In this document: positions 44,171 to 51,752 of the stretch, one piece after another
Numbering within the stretch: position 1 is the first letter of the stretch
Layout of the letters: every line of letters starts with the position of its first letter
NCBI GenBank assembly: GCA_947626195.1
Contig: CANQRF010000010.1
Location: forward strand, 1-53,433
From: an uncultured Eggerthellaceae bacterium
GTDB taxonomy: Bacteria; Actinomycetota; Coriobacteriia; Coriobacteriales; Eggerthellaceae
Length of the DNA stretch: 53,433 nucleotides
Reading direction: 5' to 3'
Made by a program: the position numbers and the translations under genes
Notes under the pieces: model-generated
Databases searched by the model: none
What the model was told of the DNA's origin: nothing
The model's input: only the letters and a program-made list of their open reading frames with translations

Positions 44171-45016
44171 ATGAACGAAAAGTATACAACGTATAGCAAA
44201 GAATGGTTCCAAGATAGCAAAATCAATTGCACATTTGAGAAAGCCTACTTTAAAAATAGCAACGGCCAAACTTTCCAAAGCAACCGCAAGCCGGAGAAAG
44301 AAATAGTAGGAATTAAGGTTACTCCAACAGATAGAAGCGTTGAAGAATATGCTGAGAAATTATTGGAAAGCGGTGAAGTCTGCCTTGGGGCAGCAGCTTG
44401 GAAAATGGGTCGACTTTTTAGCCCCGACGGGGTTGAAGTTAAAGTTAATCTAGAACACAACGAAAATGACAACGAAATTATCAAGAACGGCTATGGCCAC
44501 CGCATTGATGTAAATGAGCTAAAGAGATATTTAGAATATCTAAGCGATCCAGAAACCAAGTTAACTGCTTTAATAGAGGAATACGTCAACATAAATGATG
44601 CTGATCCTAATAAAAAATATAACGATCGTTTTGAAATTTTGGAGCGCATATATTCAAAAATGGCTCAAACCGATATCTCAAAAGAGGAGCGGATAGTACC
44701 TAAAAATTTTGGATCCGTATATATACTTGCAATGCTTTATTTCCTCTCAAGAGGCGGGATTCCGATTTACGACCAATTTGCCCATAAAGCAGTAAAAGCG
44801 CTGTATGCCAAAGTCAATCCAAATATGATTTACGTTGGATCATCGCCAGATAAAAGCGATACGAAAAGTGTCGTAAAAATGCTTCTTGAATACATATGGT
44901 TACTTGAGAAGGTTTTCGGAAAAAGCAATATTGACAGAACTATCGATCGAGCCTTATGGGTATATGGCCATGCTGATGAAAAATTCAACGGAACGCTTCC
45001 TCCATGTGATGGATAA
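44171..45016 (+). CDS. AT-rich hypothetical protein of 281 residues
   Basis: ATG 44171 has a consensus AAGGAGG seven bases upstream. The gene is strikingly more AT-rich than anything around it (codons such as AAA, AAT, ATA dominate), a sign of recent transfer from a low-GC donor. No family is recognised. A helical C-terminal half (FGSVYILAMLYFLSRGG, then KMLLEYIWLLEKVF) ends in RTIDRALWVYGH. It has no signal peptide. It follows the WYL gene in the same direction after 45 bases. Confidence 0.7.
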   Translation: MNEKYTTYSKEWFQDSKINCTFEKAYFKNSNGQTFQSNRKPEKEIVGIKVTPTDRSVEEYAEKLLESGEVCLGAAAWKMGRLFSPDGVEVKVNLEHNENDNEIIKNGYGHRIDVNELKRYLEYLSDPETKLTALIEEYVNINDADPNKKYNDRFEILERIYSKMAQTDISKEERIVPKNFGSVYILAMLYFLSRGGIPIYDQFAHKAVKALYAKVNPNMIYVGSSPDKSDTKSVVKMLLEYIWLLEKVFGKSNIDRTIDRALWVYGHADEKFNGTLPPCDG

Positions 45017-45138
45017 TCCGACCAACTGAATAACTAACTTCTTTCAAGGATTTACGTTCTACACCTCTTTCTATGTTCTAATAATGTCCCACAGTGCCTC
45101 CTAGAATGCTGGAAAGCGAAAAGGGGGCACTGCTGCGA

Positions 45139-45627
45139 ATGAAAGAATTGAACTTCAAGCTCATTGACGCTGAGGGCAAAACCCACATCGTGCATATCTG
45201 CGATCAGAGTTTCGCGGAAGCATATTTCTCGGATTGCAGAAGCATCGATGCTCCCACGGTGCTCATATCGATAACATGCCCGGACGATCCCGATGCACGC
45301 ATTCTCGGCGCTGAAAACCTTCATGTCCTCAGACTGCGTATGTATGATCTCGATACGTCTATCAAAGGCAAAGAGCCTGTCACGCTCAATGATCTAAAAG
45401 ACCTCAAAGGTTTCGTCGATGAAAACAATGATGTCACGGATCTCTTCGTCCATTGCGGAGCGGGCACATCCCGTAGCCCGGCTGTCGCTTGGGCCGTTTG
45501 CGAATATCTCCATTGGGGCGAACCCCGCGAGATCGGCACTATCGTAAATGATAGCTTCGTCCCCAACAGACATGTTTACCGTACATGTCTGCAAGCACTA
45601 AGCGCAGCTAATTGGCCTGAATTTTAA
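45139..45627 (+). CDS. Second CX5R (dual-specificity-type) phosphatase
   Basis: A 162-residue protein with the complete signature VHCGAGTSRSPAVAWAV: His105-Cys106-X5-Arg112-Ser, as in dual-specificity phosphatases. RLRMYDLD upstream could hold the general-acid aspartate (Asp70 or 72). The start is uncertain: ATG 45139 follows AAGGGGG at a longish distance, and in-frame ATGs at 45094 and 45106 are also possible. The 3' end overlaps the convergent gene by 20 bases over a hairpin. Substrate unknown. Confidence 0.78.
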   Translation: MKELNFKLIDAEGKTHIVHICDQSFAEAYFSDCRSIDAPTVLISITCPDDPDARILGAENLHVLRLRMYDLDTSIKGKEPVTLNDLKDLKGFVDENNDVTDLFVHCGAGTSRSPAVAWAVCEYLHWGEPREIGTIVNDSFVPNRHVYRTCLQALSAANWPEF

Positions 45628-46528
45628 ATTCATATTCAGGCCGTTCTTCGTCTTCTAAGAAGCGGCTCTCGTAATCGCCCGCCGCTTGCAAGAGCGAGAC
45701 GAGCTTGGCCACACGCTGATGGAACTCATAGGTTGCAACCTTATTGGCCCTGTTTATGAAGCCTTGGGCGCTGTCTCGGAATTCCTCTTCGAGCAAAACA
45801 GCATCGGTTCTCAGACCGAAGTCCACTAATCCTAAATGCTTCTTTTCAAATACTTCTCGTGTCATCATTGTGGTGGGCTTCTTGCCTTTATCGGGTTTGT
45901 CCTCTTCTAACTCTCTCACTATTCTTTCTATCCTCTTGTCGTCCTTAGCGATGTTCTTGTCATGTGTCTTTTTCCGAAAGCCCAAAAACGTCATTTCCCA
46001 GAACGCATCAACGAGGAAAAGATACCGTTCAAGCCTGCTATCGCATCCTCCAAGCCAAACACGATATCCAAGCACTTCCTCCCAATGGCTGTGGATGATC
46101 GAATACGACGGCACCTCGATTTCATCCACCGCATCGATAGAGTTGTCGGCAATGGCCTTCGACTTCGGAAAATCTATTCTTTCGATGCATTCGACACTCA
46201 CCGATACCGGCATATCGCATTCCCTTATGTCCTCATTGATAAGCATCAGGGGAAACAGGCACCACTTCTTGGACTTTTTGGCCTTAACTTTGAGCATGTC
46301 GTCAAGCGAGGCGCCGAGACGCTTGCTGGCCTGTTTGCGCCGTTTCTTGCTGATCTTTTCCGACCCACGGAGGCTCGGCCCGACCTCGCACGCGATAGCG
46401 CGCTTCAAGATCAAGTCAATGAGCAGCTCTCTGTCGGCCTTTGAAAAGAGCTCCTGCAGCGTTGGCAAATCCTTAAACATAATGGATTCGGTGTCCCAGA
46501 AAAGCCTTCGACTTCCCTCATGCTTCAC
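45608..46528 (-). CDS. Hypothetical protein, about 306 residues
   Basis: No family recognised with confidence. GTG 46528 is preceded by GGGAAGGGGG and is the favoured start; a further GTG at 46603 and ATG 46480 lack ribosome sites. The N-terminal part is helical (LPTLQELFSKADRELLIDLI), then comes a basic Lys/Arg stretch (KKRRKQASKRL). A middle part contains SYSIIHSHWEEVLGYRVW, and a long charged helix covers the C-terminal third. Cytosolic by appearance. It is divergent from the LRR gene across a large perfect hairpin. Confidence 0.65.
   Translation of the reverse strand: MKHEGSRRLFWDTESIMFKDLPTLQELFSKADRELLIDLILKRAIACEVGPSLRGSEKISKKRRKQASKRLGASLDDMLKVKAKKSKKWCLFPLMLINEDIRECDMPVSVSVECIERIDFPKSKAIADNSIDAVDEIEVPSYSIIHSHWEEVLGYRVWLGGCDSRLERYLFLVDAFWEMTFLGFRKKTHDKNIAKDDKRIERIVRELEEDKPDKGKKPTTMMTREVFEKKHLGLVDFGLRTDAVLLEEEFRDSAQGFINRANKVATYEFHQRVAKLVSLLQAAGDYESRFLEDEERPEYEFKIQAN
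45614..45642. terminator. Bidirectional hairpin at convergent gene ends
   Basis: GGCCTGAAT (45614-45622) and ATTCAGGCC (45634-45642) form a 9-bp perfect stem with an A/T loop. It spans the stops of both the phosphatase (+) and the 306-residue protein (-). T runs are short, so termination is probable but not strong. Confidence 0.5.
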
Positions 46529-46645
46529 GATCGTTCCCCCTTCCCAAAGGACTCTATCCTGTTTTTGAAAATACCCGATCGATAGATTCAGCAGGATCCC
46601 CACTATATCTCAGTTTAGGCATCCCCTTAACGCATATCCATAAGT

Positions 46646-46687
46646 TACGAGGGTCTATGGGGCATTTCCGACCCATAGACCCTCGTA
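46646..46687. promoter_or_regulatory. 16-bp perfect inverted repeat between divergent genes
   Basis: TACGAGGGTCTATGGG (46646-46661) and its exact complement (46672-46687) flank a 10-base loop. There is no T tract on either side, so it is not a normal terminator. Its position 118 bases before one start and 43 before the other suggests an operator or an RNA leader fold. Confidence 0.6.
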
Positions 46688-46729
46688 GTATGGAGCCGAG
46701 AGGTCAACTGTGGGGAAGAGGCGTGTACC

Positions 46730-47653
46730 ATGGGCAACGACAATAGGGTCGATAACGGATCGGAAAAGACCGCCCAACAAGAAAACAGGATAATCGCCAA
46801 GTACTTTCGATCCGGCGACGACGGGACAGTTGTGTTCTATTCAGAGGAGGGAATCGATGAGTCCAGTATCTACGGAGAGTTGGTTTCCTGCCACGATATA
46901 ACCGATGCCTGCTTTGGCTTAAGCGGAATGACGGGGCTTTGGCACTCCCATTTAGACGAGAGCAAGTATCTTGATTTAAAAAATCAGCGCATCAGCAAAA
47001 TCGTCATTGCGCAGAACATTCAACCGAAATACGCCTCAAACCTCTTTAGTGCTTTTGAATGGGCGACCTGCATCGAGGGCCTGGAAAGGCTCGACGCTTC
47101 GCAATGCGTCAATATGCATGAGATGTTTGCCGGTTGCTCCAGCCTAATAGCGCTCGATCTCTCGCATTTCGACACAAGCAATGTCACAAATATGAGCTCC
47201 ATGTTCGACGATTGCATAAGACTTGAAAGCCTTGACGTGTCGAGCTTTGACACAAGCAACGTAACCGATATGAGCAGAATGTTCTATCAAGATTTCGGTC
47301 TCGAAGCGCTCGATCTCTCGGGTTTCGATACGAAAAACGTAAGGGATATGAACAGAATGTTTTTCTACTTGCTCTCCGCCACACATATAGACGTTTCGGG
47401 ATTTGACACCGGAAACGCTCAGACCATGGAAGGGATGTTCGCTGCCTGCATATCCTTGAAGAGCTTGGACATCTCTCATTTTGTGATCAAGGGGGACACC
47501 AATATAACTGGCATGCTCAAGGAGAGCAGCCTCGATGAGGACAATGCTGCATATTATCACCCAGATGGCTGGAAACTTCCTGAAGGACTCGATTTGCATA
47601 TGGCCTTTACAGAAGAGGAAGATCAACGAAATAGCACAGCCGAATCGAAATGA
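46730..47653 (+). CDS. BspA-type leucine-rich-repeat (DUF285) protein, no signal peptide
   Basis: A 307-residue protein. From about residue 125 to 255 it has five or six 24-25-residue repeats of the form LDLSHFDTSNVTNMSSMF, the DUF285/BspA-like LRR. The first 120 residues are acidic and without repeats. Proteins with these repeats are usually exported adhesins, but here there is no signal peptide or wall anchor. A cytosolic interaction or target-recognition role is therefore likely. GAAGAGG precedes ATG 46730. It is first of three genes in a row. Confidence 0.85.
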   Translation: MGNDNRVDNGSEKTAQQENRIIAKYFRSGDDGTVVFYSEEGIDESSIYGELVSCHDITDACFGLSGMTGLWHSHLDESKYLDLKNQRISKIVIAQNIQPKYASNLFSAFEWATCIEGLERLDASQCVNMHEMFAGCSSLIALDLSHFDTSNVTNMSSMFDDCIRLESLDVSSFDTSNVTDMSRMFYQDFGLEALDLSGFDTKNVRDMNRMFFYLLSATHIDVSGFDTGNAQTMEGMFAACISLKSLDISHFVIKGDTNITGMLKESSLDEDNAAYYHPDGWKLPEGLDLHMAFTEEEDQRNSTAESK

Positions 47654-47735
47654 ATTTGCGTGTGTTTGCGCAAAAGCCCATTACATGACGAGCGAAAAGA
47701 CCGTAAAAGTCCATTGCTAGTTAAGGAGGCAGACG

Positions 47736-48788
47736 ATGAGAATCTTATACATTGCAGATTTAGGGGAAGACATAAAAAAGAGCAAGGCGGACCCAGATTC
47801 GCTCTATGGCCAATTGCTGAAAAACTGCCAAGACGGCGAAACACGACTGGAAATAATAGCCGACGATCTGGCGACCACGGATCCGGCGCATATACTAGCC
47901 AAATGCTTGTTGAACGGCACACCGGATCTTATTGTGGGTCAGGGATTTGCCGCGGTATTCGCGCTGCTAATTGGACGTGCTACTCAGAGCCGAACGATAC
48001 TTTTGAACCCCAAGTATCCGGCTTATCGGTATTTACCCTACGAAATCCCAGATTACGAATTCTCGGATCTCCTGGCCTCCTTCGAGTTTAAGAAGCTTTG
48101 CTGGGATGACCCAAAAACTACCCTGAACAATGTTTTTGTGATACTCGGAGAAGACGACGACGTAATCGACGCAAAACGCACCGACAAGTATTTCGTATCG
48201 GGAAATTGTTTCTATGTGCGCGGAGGACACAATCCAAAAGGCGATGATTTCAAGGACATCTTCAAAAACTTCGTCACCCATGTTTTCGATGATCCGGAAG
48301 ACATCAGAAAGATGTTGGATACCTACAAGAACGAGGGGGCCTTTGAAAAGGCCGAAGAATCCCCGATTGACTGGAACGCTGCGGATCAAGGGGATGATGA
48401 GACGTCCGATGAAGACAAATCACCTGAGATCGTCGTCCTGCCGGGAAACGACCGGATTGTGGTAGATGTGAGCGCGGAACTCATTTTCTCGGATGATGAG
48501 GAGAAGAAAGAAAAGGACGCTTTCGATCTTAATCGTGTAAAAGTAGACGAGGTTACGTCGGAAGACGGCAACATCGTCATCAAATGGCATCTCGAGGACA
48601 TAGAGTATCTAACCCACGTTCTCTATCTCTTTTACAAGGACGGCACGTGGTATAGGGACGAGGAGGGTGGCCTACCGTCAAAGACCTATATCCTCGAAGC
48701 AGTTTTAAGTAAAGCTGCGAAGAAATTCCTTGAACAGACGGAGATAACCGATCATATCGGGCAAGACTATTGGGGATGGATGTGGTAA
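47736..48788 (+). CDS. YqiA/UPF0227-like alpha/beta hydrolase, nucleophile missing
   Basis: A 350-residue protein. Residues 1-170 match the YqiA-type esterase layout: MRILYIADLG, then DLIVGQGFAAVFAL where active members have G-S/N-S-x-G-G, then ILLNPKYPAYRYL. ILGEDDDVID (acid) and VRGGHNP (His) follow. The serine nucleophile is replaced (GQGFA), so it is probably a pseudo-hydrolase that binds rather than cleaves. Residues 200-350 are an acidic region and an unknown domain ending YWGWMW. AAGGAGG precedes the ATG. The next gene starts two bases after its stop. Confidence 0.72.
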   Translation: MRILYIADLGEDIKKSKADPDSLYGQLLKNCQDGETRLEIIADDLATTDPAHILAKCLLNGTPDLIVGQGFAAVFALLIGRATQSRTILLNPKYPAYRYLPYEIPDYEFSDLLASFEFKKLCWDDPKTTLNNVFVILGEDDDVIDAKRTDKYFVSGNCFYVRGGHNPKGDDFKDIFKNFVTHVFDDPEDIRKMLDTYKNEGAFEKAEESPIDWNAADQGDDETSDEDKSPEIVVLPGNDRIVVDVSAELIFSDDEEKKEKDAFDLNRVKVDEVTSEDGNIVIKWHLEDIEYLTHVLYLFYKDGTWYRDEEGGLPSKTYILEAVLSKAAKKFLEQTEITDHIGQDYWGWMW

Positions 48789-48790
48789 CC

Positions 48791-49930
48791 ATGGCAGAGA
48801 GCAATCAGATCTTCACGATAACTGTTGACAGGACACTGGATGTTGCATTAGACCTGCTCACCCGACGCAAGGCCTTTGCCATCATCGACATTTCCAAAGA
48901 CGAAGCAGCTCGAATACTGGCAAACAACCTGAATAAGCGGAAAGTCCGGATCGGCAGCGGCACGAAGGACGCCGAAGGCGATCAGATGGAAAAGCCAGAT
49001 ACGTGGAAATATAAAGACTCTGAAAACGAGGGGACTCGGTTTATCGACAATGGAAGCGGTTGCTTCTATGAGTTGTTGGCGCCAAAAGAACACCCTCAAG
49101 ACGATAGTTTCCGCTGTCTTCTGTTCGTAGGCGAATCTATCCATTCGCGGGATGATGAGAGCCGAGTAAACGAGGTTATGCGCCAACTTGCAGATCAAGG
49201 CATCGACGAAGGCGCCGTAACATTCCCGTCGGTCCAAGAGCTCTATGCCATGACAAAAGGATATACGCTCAGATGTAAGGTCTACGCCGATGATGAAGAG
49301 GGGGCCGTGCTGGTCTGGAATGAGCTGCATCTCGGAATTGGGAGTGATAAAGGGCAGAATTACCATAACCGTGATAGCTCTTTGATAACGCTTCACCTCC
49401 AATGGGCAAGCGACGAATCTAGGTCTTGCTGTCCGGCAGACCCCCTCTCAACATTAGCCGACCCTGCGGAGTTTTCTGCTTATGGTGAGATGTTCGCGAA
49501 AATGGCTGAGGACGCCTGCGGCCCAGTCGCTATGGTTTACGGTGATGATCTCCTAGTTGACTATGCAATAAGCCATGGGGACGAGGTTACCCGGTGCATC
49601 GCCACTGAATTCTTCACAAATCATAAATGGGACATCGACCCAACGACGCTTCTGACCCTACGGGTAAAAGCGCGCATCTCTCCCCAACCTTGTGACGACG
49701 AGGCCCTGCGGTTTTCACACCCCACCAAAGCCGTCCGCCGCATGTCTGATGGCAAGAAGTTTTATCTGCAATCAATAACCACGACCAACGATATCGAGGT
49801 GAAATTCTTTCAAGGAGGGGGCGAGGATAGAGAGCCCGATACCCTAGTTTCCGCCGACAGAACATGGGACAACCTTGTCGATTTCTTTCTATGGCTCGAA
49901 ATATACCGCAGAGAGATACTCCTAGAATAA
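48791..49930 (+). CDS. Hypothetical protein of 379 residues
   Basis: ATG 48791 lies two bases after the upstream stop, giving tight coupling with the YqiA-like gene; longer starts (TTG 48770, ATG 48776) lie within that gene. No domain recognised. The sequence is acidic and soluble with an internal cysteine pair (SRSCCPADPL). An early segment is DRTLDVALDLLTRRKAFAII and the C-terminal helix is WDNLVDFFLWLEIYRREILL. The partnership with the preceding LRR and pseudo-hydrolase proteins is inferred from position only. Confidence 0.68.
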   Translation: MAESNQIFTITVDRTLDVALDLLTRRKAFAIIDISKDEAARILANNLNKRKVRIGSGTKDAEGDQMEKPDTWKYKDSENEGTRFIDNGSGCFYELLAPKEHPQDDSFRCLLFVGESIHSRDDESRVNEVMRQLADQGIDEGAVTFPSVQELYAMTKGYTLRCKVYADDEEGAVLVWNELHLGIGSDKGQNYHNRDSSLITLHLQWASDESRSCCPADPLSTLADPAEFSAYGEMFAKMAEDACGPVAMVYGDDLLVDYAISHGDEVTRCIATEFFTNHKWDIDPTTLLTLRVKARISPQPCDDEALRFSHPTKAVRRMSDGKKFYLQSITTTNDIEVKFFQGGGEDREPDTLVSADRTWDNLVDFFLWLEIYRREILLE

Positions 49931-49963
49931 CTGCGCACGGCAAAGTCGAAAAGGTGTTCGCGG

Positions 49964-51490
49964 TTAAGCCTCTCGAAGCTTCTCCCAGACCTTCACCATG
50001 GCATAGGTATCAAGCTCGCAGTATTTGAGAAGGCTTTGGCGTACGGCCTCCCGTTCGTCGGAAGGCATGCACTCGAGCGCCGGAAACGCATCCATCGCCT
50101 CGCTGCCGTTATGGATACCGGGCAGATTGGAATAGTCAAGGGCGGGATCGTTGGGAAACAGCGCCGGCAGCACGCTTTTGATCGAGAAGCTTCCCCCCAT
50201 GGCGCGGTTGTAATACCAGCCTTTGCTAAAAGGCACAAGAAGGTCCTTCATGCGGCTGTTGATTCCCAACAGGTGATCGCGCAGATCGGGAAAGATCTCC
50301 GCCAACTCGCGGATGCGACCTTGCTCGAAACTCATGTTGTAGGCAATTACCGTTCCATCGAGGGGTATATCGGCGCAAAGCTGCTCGGCGAGCACACGGC
50401 GCGGATCGGTGCCCGACTCGGCAAGAAACTCCCGATGCTCGAGTGGAGCGCCATCCGAATTGATGATATGAAGCGAATACTGGAAGGGCACTTGGGAGTA
50501 GGGCTTCGTGCCGATATAGCGAGGAATAACCGGTTGCACCGTCTCGAAATCGAGAAAGTACAGAGGAAACGTCAGCTCCTCAAGAAAGCGCGCGATGTGC
50601 TCATGGTCGACGTGATCCTCGCGTTCCGTCAGCGCATGCTCTATTTGGCGACGCTGCTTCTCATTGGTGACCCCATCATCGCCCAAAAGATCCTCAAACG
50701 ACACCTTCCCTGATGCGTAAAAGCCGAGCTTCCTTATCGTCCCGAGCCGATAGATGTCGAAGACAGACGGCGACGGAAGATCACGCGTGCAGTAGTTCCA
50801 AAACGCACATCGATAGGGCTCAAAGCAGCTCACGGTGAGCGGTATGGTGGGCTCTTCGGTCGATGCGAGGACTTGCCGGGCCCGCTCGATATTGGCCTCG
50901 ACACTTTCTTCTTCATAGGCTACCGTACCGGCGATATCATCGATCGCGAAAAACTCATCAAGCTTTAGCTCACCATCAAAGACGTATTCGCTGTTCAAAT
51001 GCACGAGATAAGTGCCCGTCACCGTAACGCCGCAATGCTCTAAGACGTATTTCTGGTAGGCAACATCCGCCGCATAGACCTGCTTGTCGCCATGGGAGCT
51101 GCTCTTGACCTCATAGATCGCCCAACTGTCGCCTTCCCTTTTGAGGATATCGACAGCGCAATAAAGACCGTTATAGCTAAATGACGCCTCGCAGATAACC
51201 GGAGTCCCTGCGGCCATTTCAGCTTGCGTTGCCTCGATCATTTGTCTGAGGTCGAGATGTCCGTCATCTTTGAATGCGGTGACCTCGACGAAGTCGCCGA
51301 AGAGCCCCATCGCAAGATCACCCACTTCATCGCCTGCCTCAAAGCGCGCCTGCAAGCTCGGGTCAATTTCGCGCTCTTCGGGCTTATAGCGGTCAAGCCA
51401 AGCTATCTTGGGGCACTGCCAAAATCCGCAGTACTTCGACTTCGAAAAGTAAAACGGTCTGTTGTTCGAGGTGGTTTCCATGGTTTCCAT
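49964..51490 (-). CDS. DUF2779-type dual nuclease (Cas4/RecB-like plus DEDD exonuclease)
   Basis: A 508-residue protein. The N-terminal half is a PD-(D/E)XK domain with catalytic Asp114 and the Glu127-Val-Lys129 triad in IYEVKSS. Cysteines C21, C26, C222, C228 and C234 are placed as for a Cas4-type iron-sulphur cluster. The C-terminal half is an RNase H-like DEDD exonuclease: FLDFETV (about 320), AYNMSFEQGRI, and ELDTYAM near the end. Together they fit DUF2779 proteins, which I know only as predicted nucleases. It may degrade foreign or damaged nucleic acid. The gene is single and its ribosome site is weak (AAGGTAAAG). It lies just before the integrase region. Confidence 0.85.
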   Translation of the reverse strand: METMETTSNNRPFYFSKSKYCGFWQCPKIAWLDRYKPEEREIDPSLQARFEAGDEVGDLAMGLFGDFVEVTAFKDDGHLDLRQMIEATQAEMAAGTPVICEASFSYNGLYCAVDILKREGDSWAIYEVKSSSHGDKQVYAADVAYQKYVLEHCGVTVTGTYLVHLNSEYVFDGELKLDEFFAIDDIAGTVAYEEESVEANIERARQVLASTEEPTIPLTVSCFEPYRCAFWNYCTRDLPSPSVFDIYRLGTIRKLGFYASGKVSFEDLLGDDGVTNEKQRRQIEHALTEREDHVDHEHIARFLEELTFPLYFLDFETVQPVIPRYIGTKPYSQVPFQYSLHIINSDGAPLEHREFLAESGTDPRRVLAEQLCADIPLDGTVIAYNMSFEQGRIRELAEIFPDLRDHLLGINSRMKDLLVPFSKGWYYNRAMGGSFSIKSVLPALFPNDPALDYSNLPGIHNGSEAMDAFPALECMPSDEREAVRQSLLKYCELDTYAMVKVWEKLREA

Positions 51491-51708
51491 TCTAGCGATC
51501 TTAGCTTTACCTTACATTAAAAAGGATACCGAAAAGCATGACCCGAATTTGCTCCACCTTGTTGTCAGAACCGCGTTACCTTGCCCCACGAGGGAGTCTG
51601 CCGGAAAGCAAAACCGCAAGGCTTGAGTTTGGGATGCAGCTTATTGAGATCGATAGAGCCAACCTCAAGGATGAAGGCAATCATCGTTGCGGTAGACTCG
51701 GGGAAAGG

Positions 51709-51745
51709 ACTTGTCTACTGGGACATAATGTCCCAGTAGACAAGT
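51709..51745. terminator. 37-bp near-perfect palindrome downstream of the integrase gene
   Basis: ACTTGTCTACTGGGACAT (51709-51726), one central A, then its exact complement (51728-51745). It starts eight bases beyond the integrase stop. Read from int, it is followed by CCTTTCCCC rather than a T run, so termination would be imperfect. It could equally be a protein-binding site or recombination-related structure. Confidence 0.55.
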
Positions 51746-51752
51746 AAGCGCG

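Noticed and set aside
51538-51747. 69-codon plus-strand frame before the integrase stop
   Set aside because: It runs through the 37-bp palindrome, lacks a ribosome site and any family resemblance.
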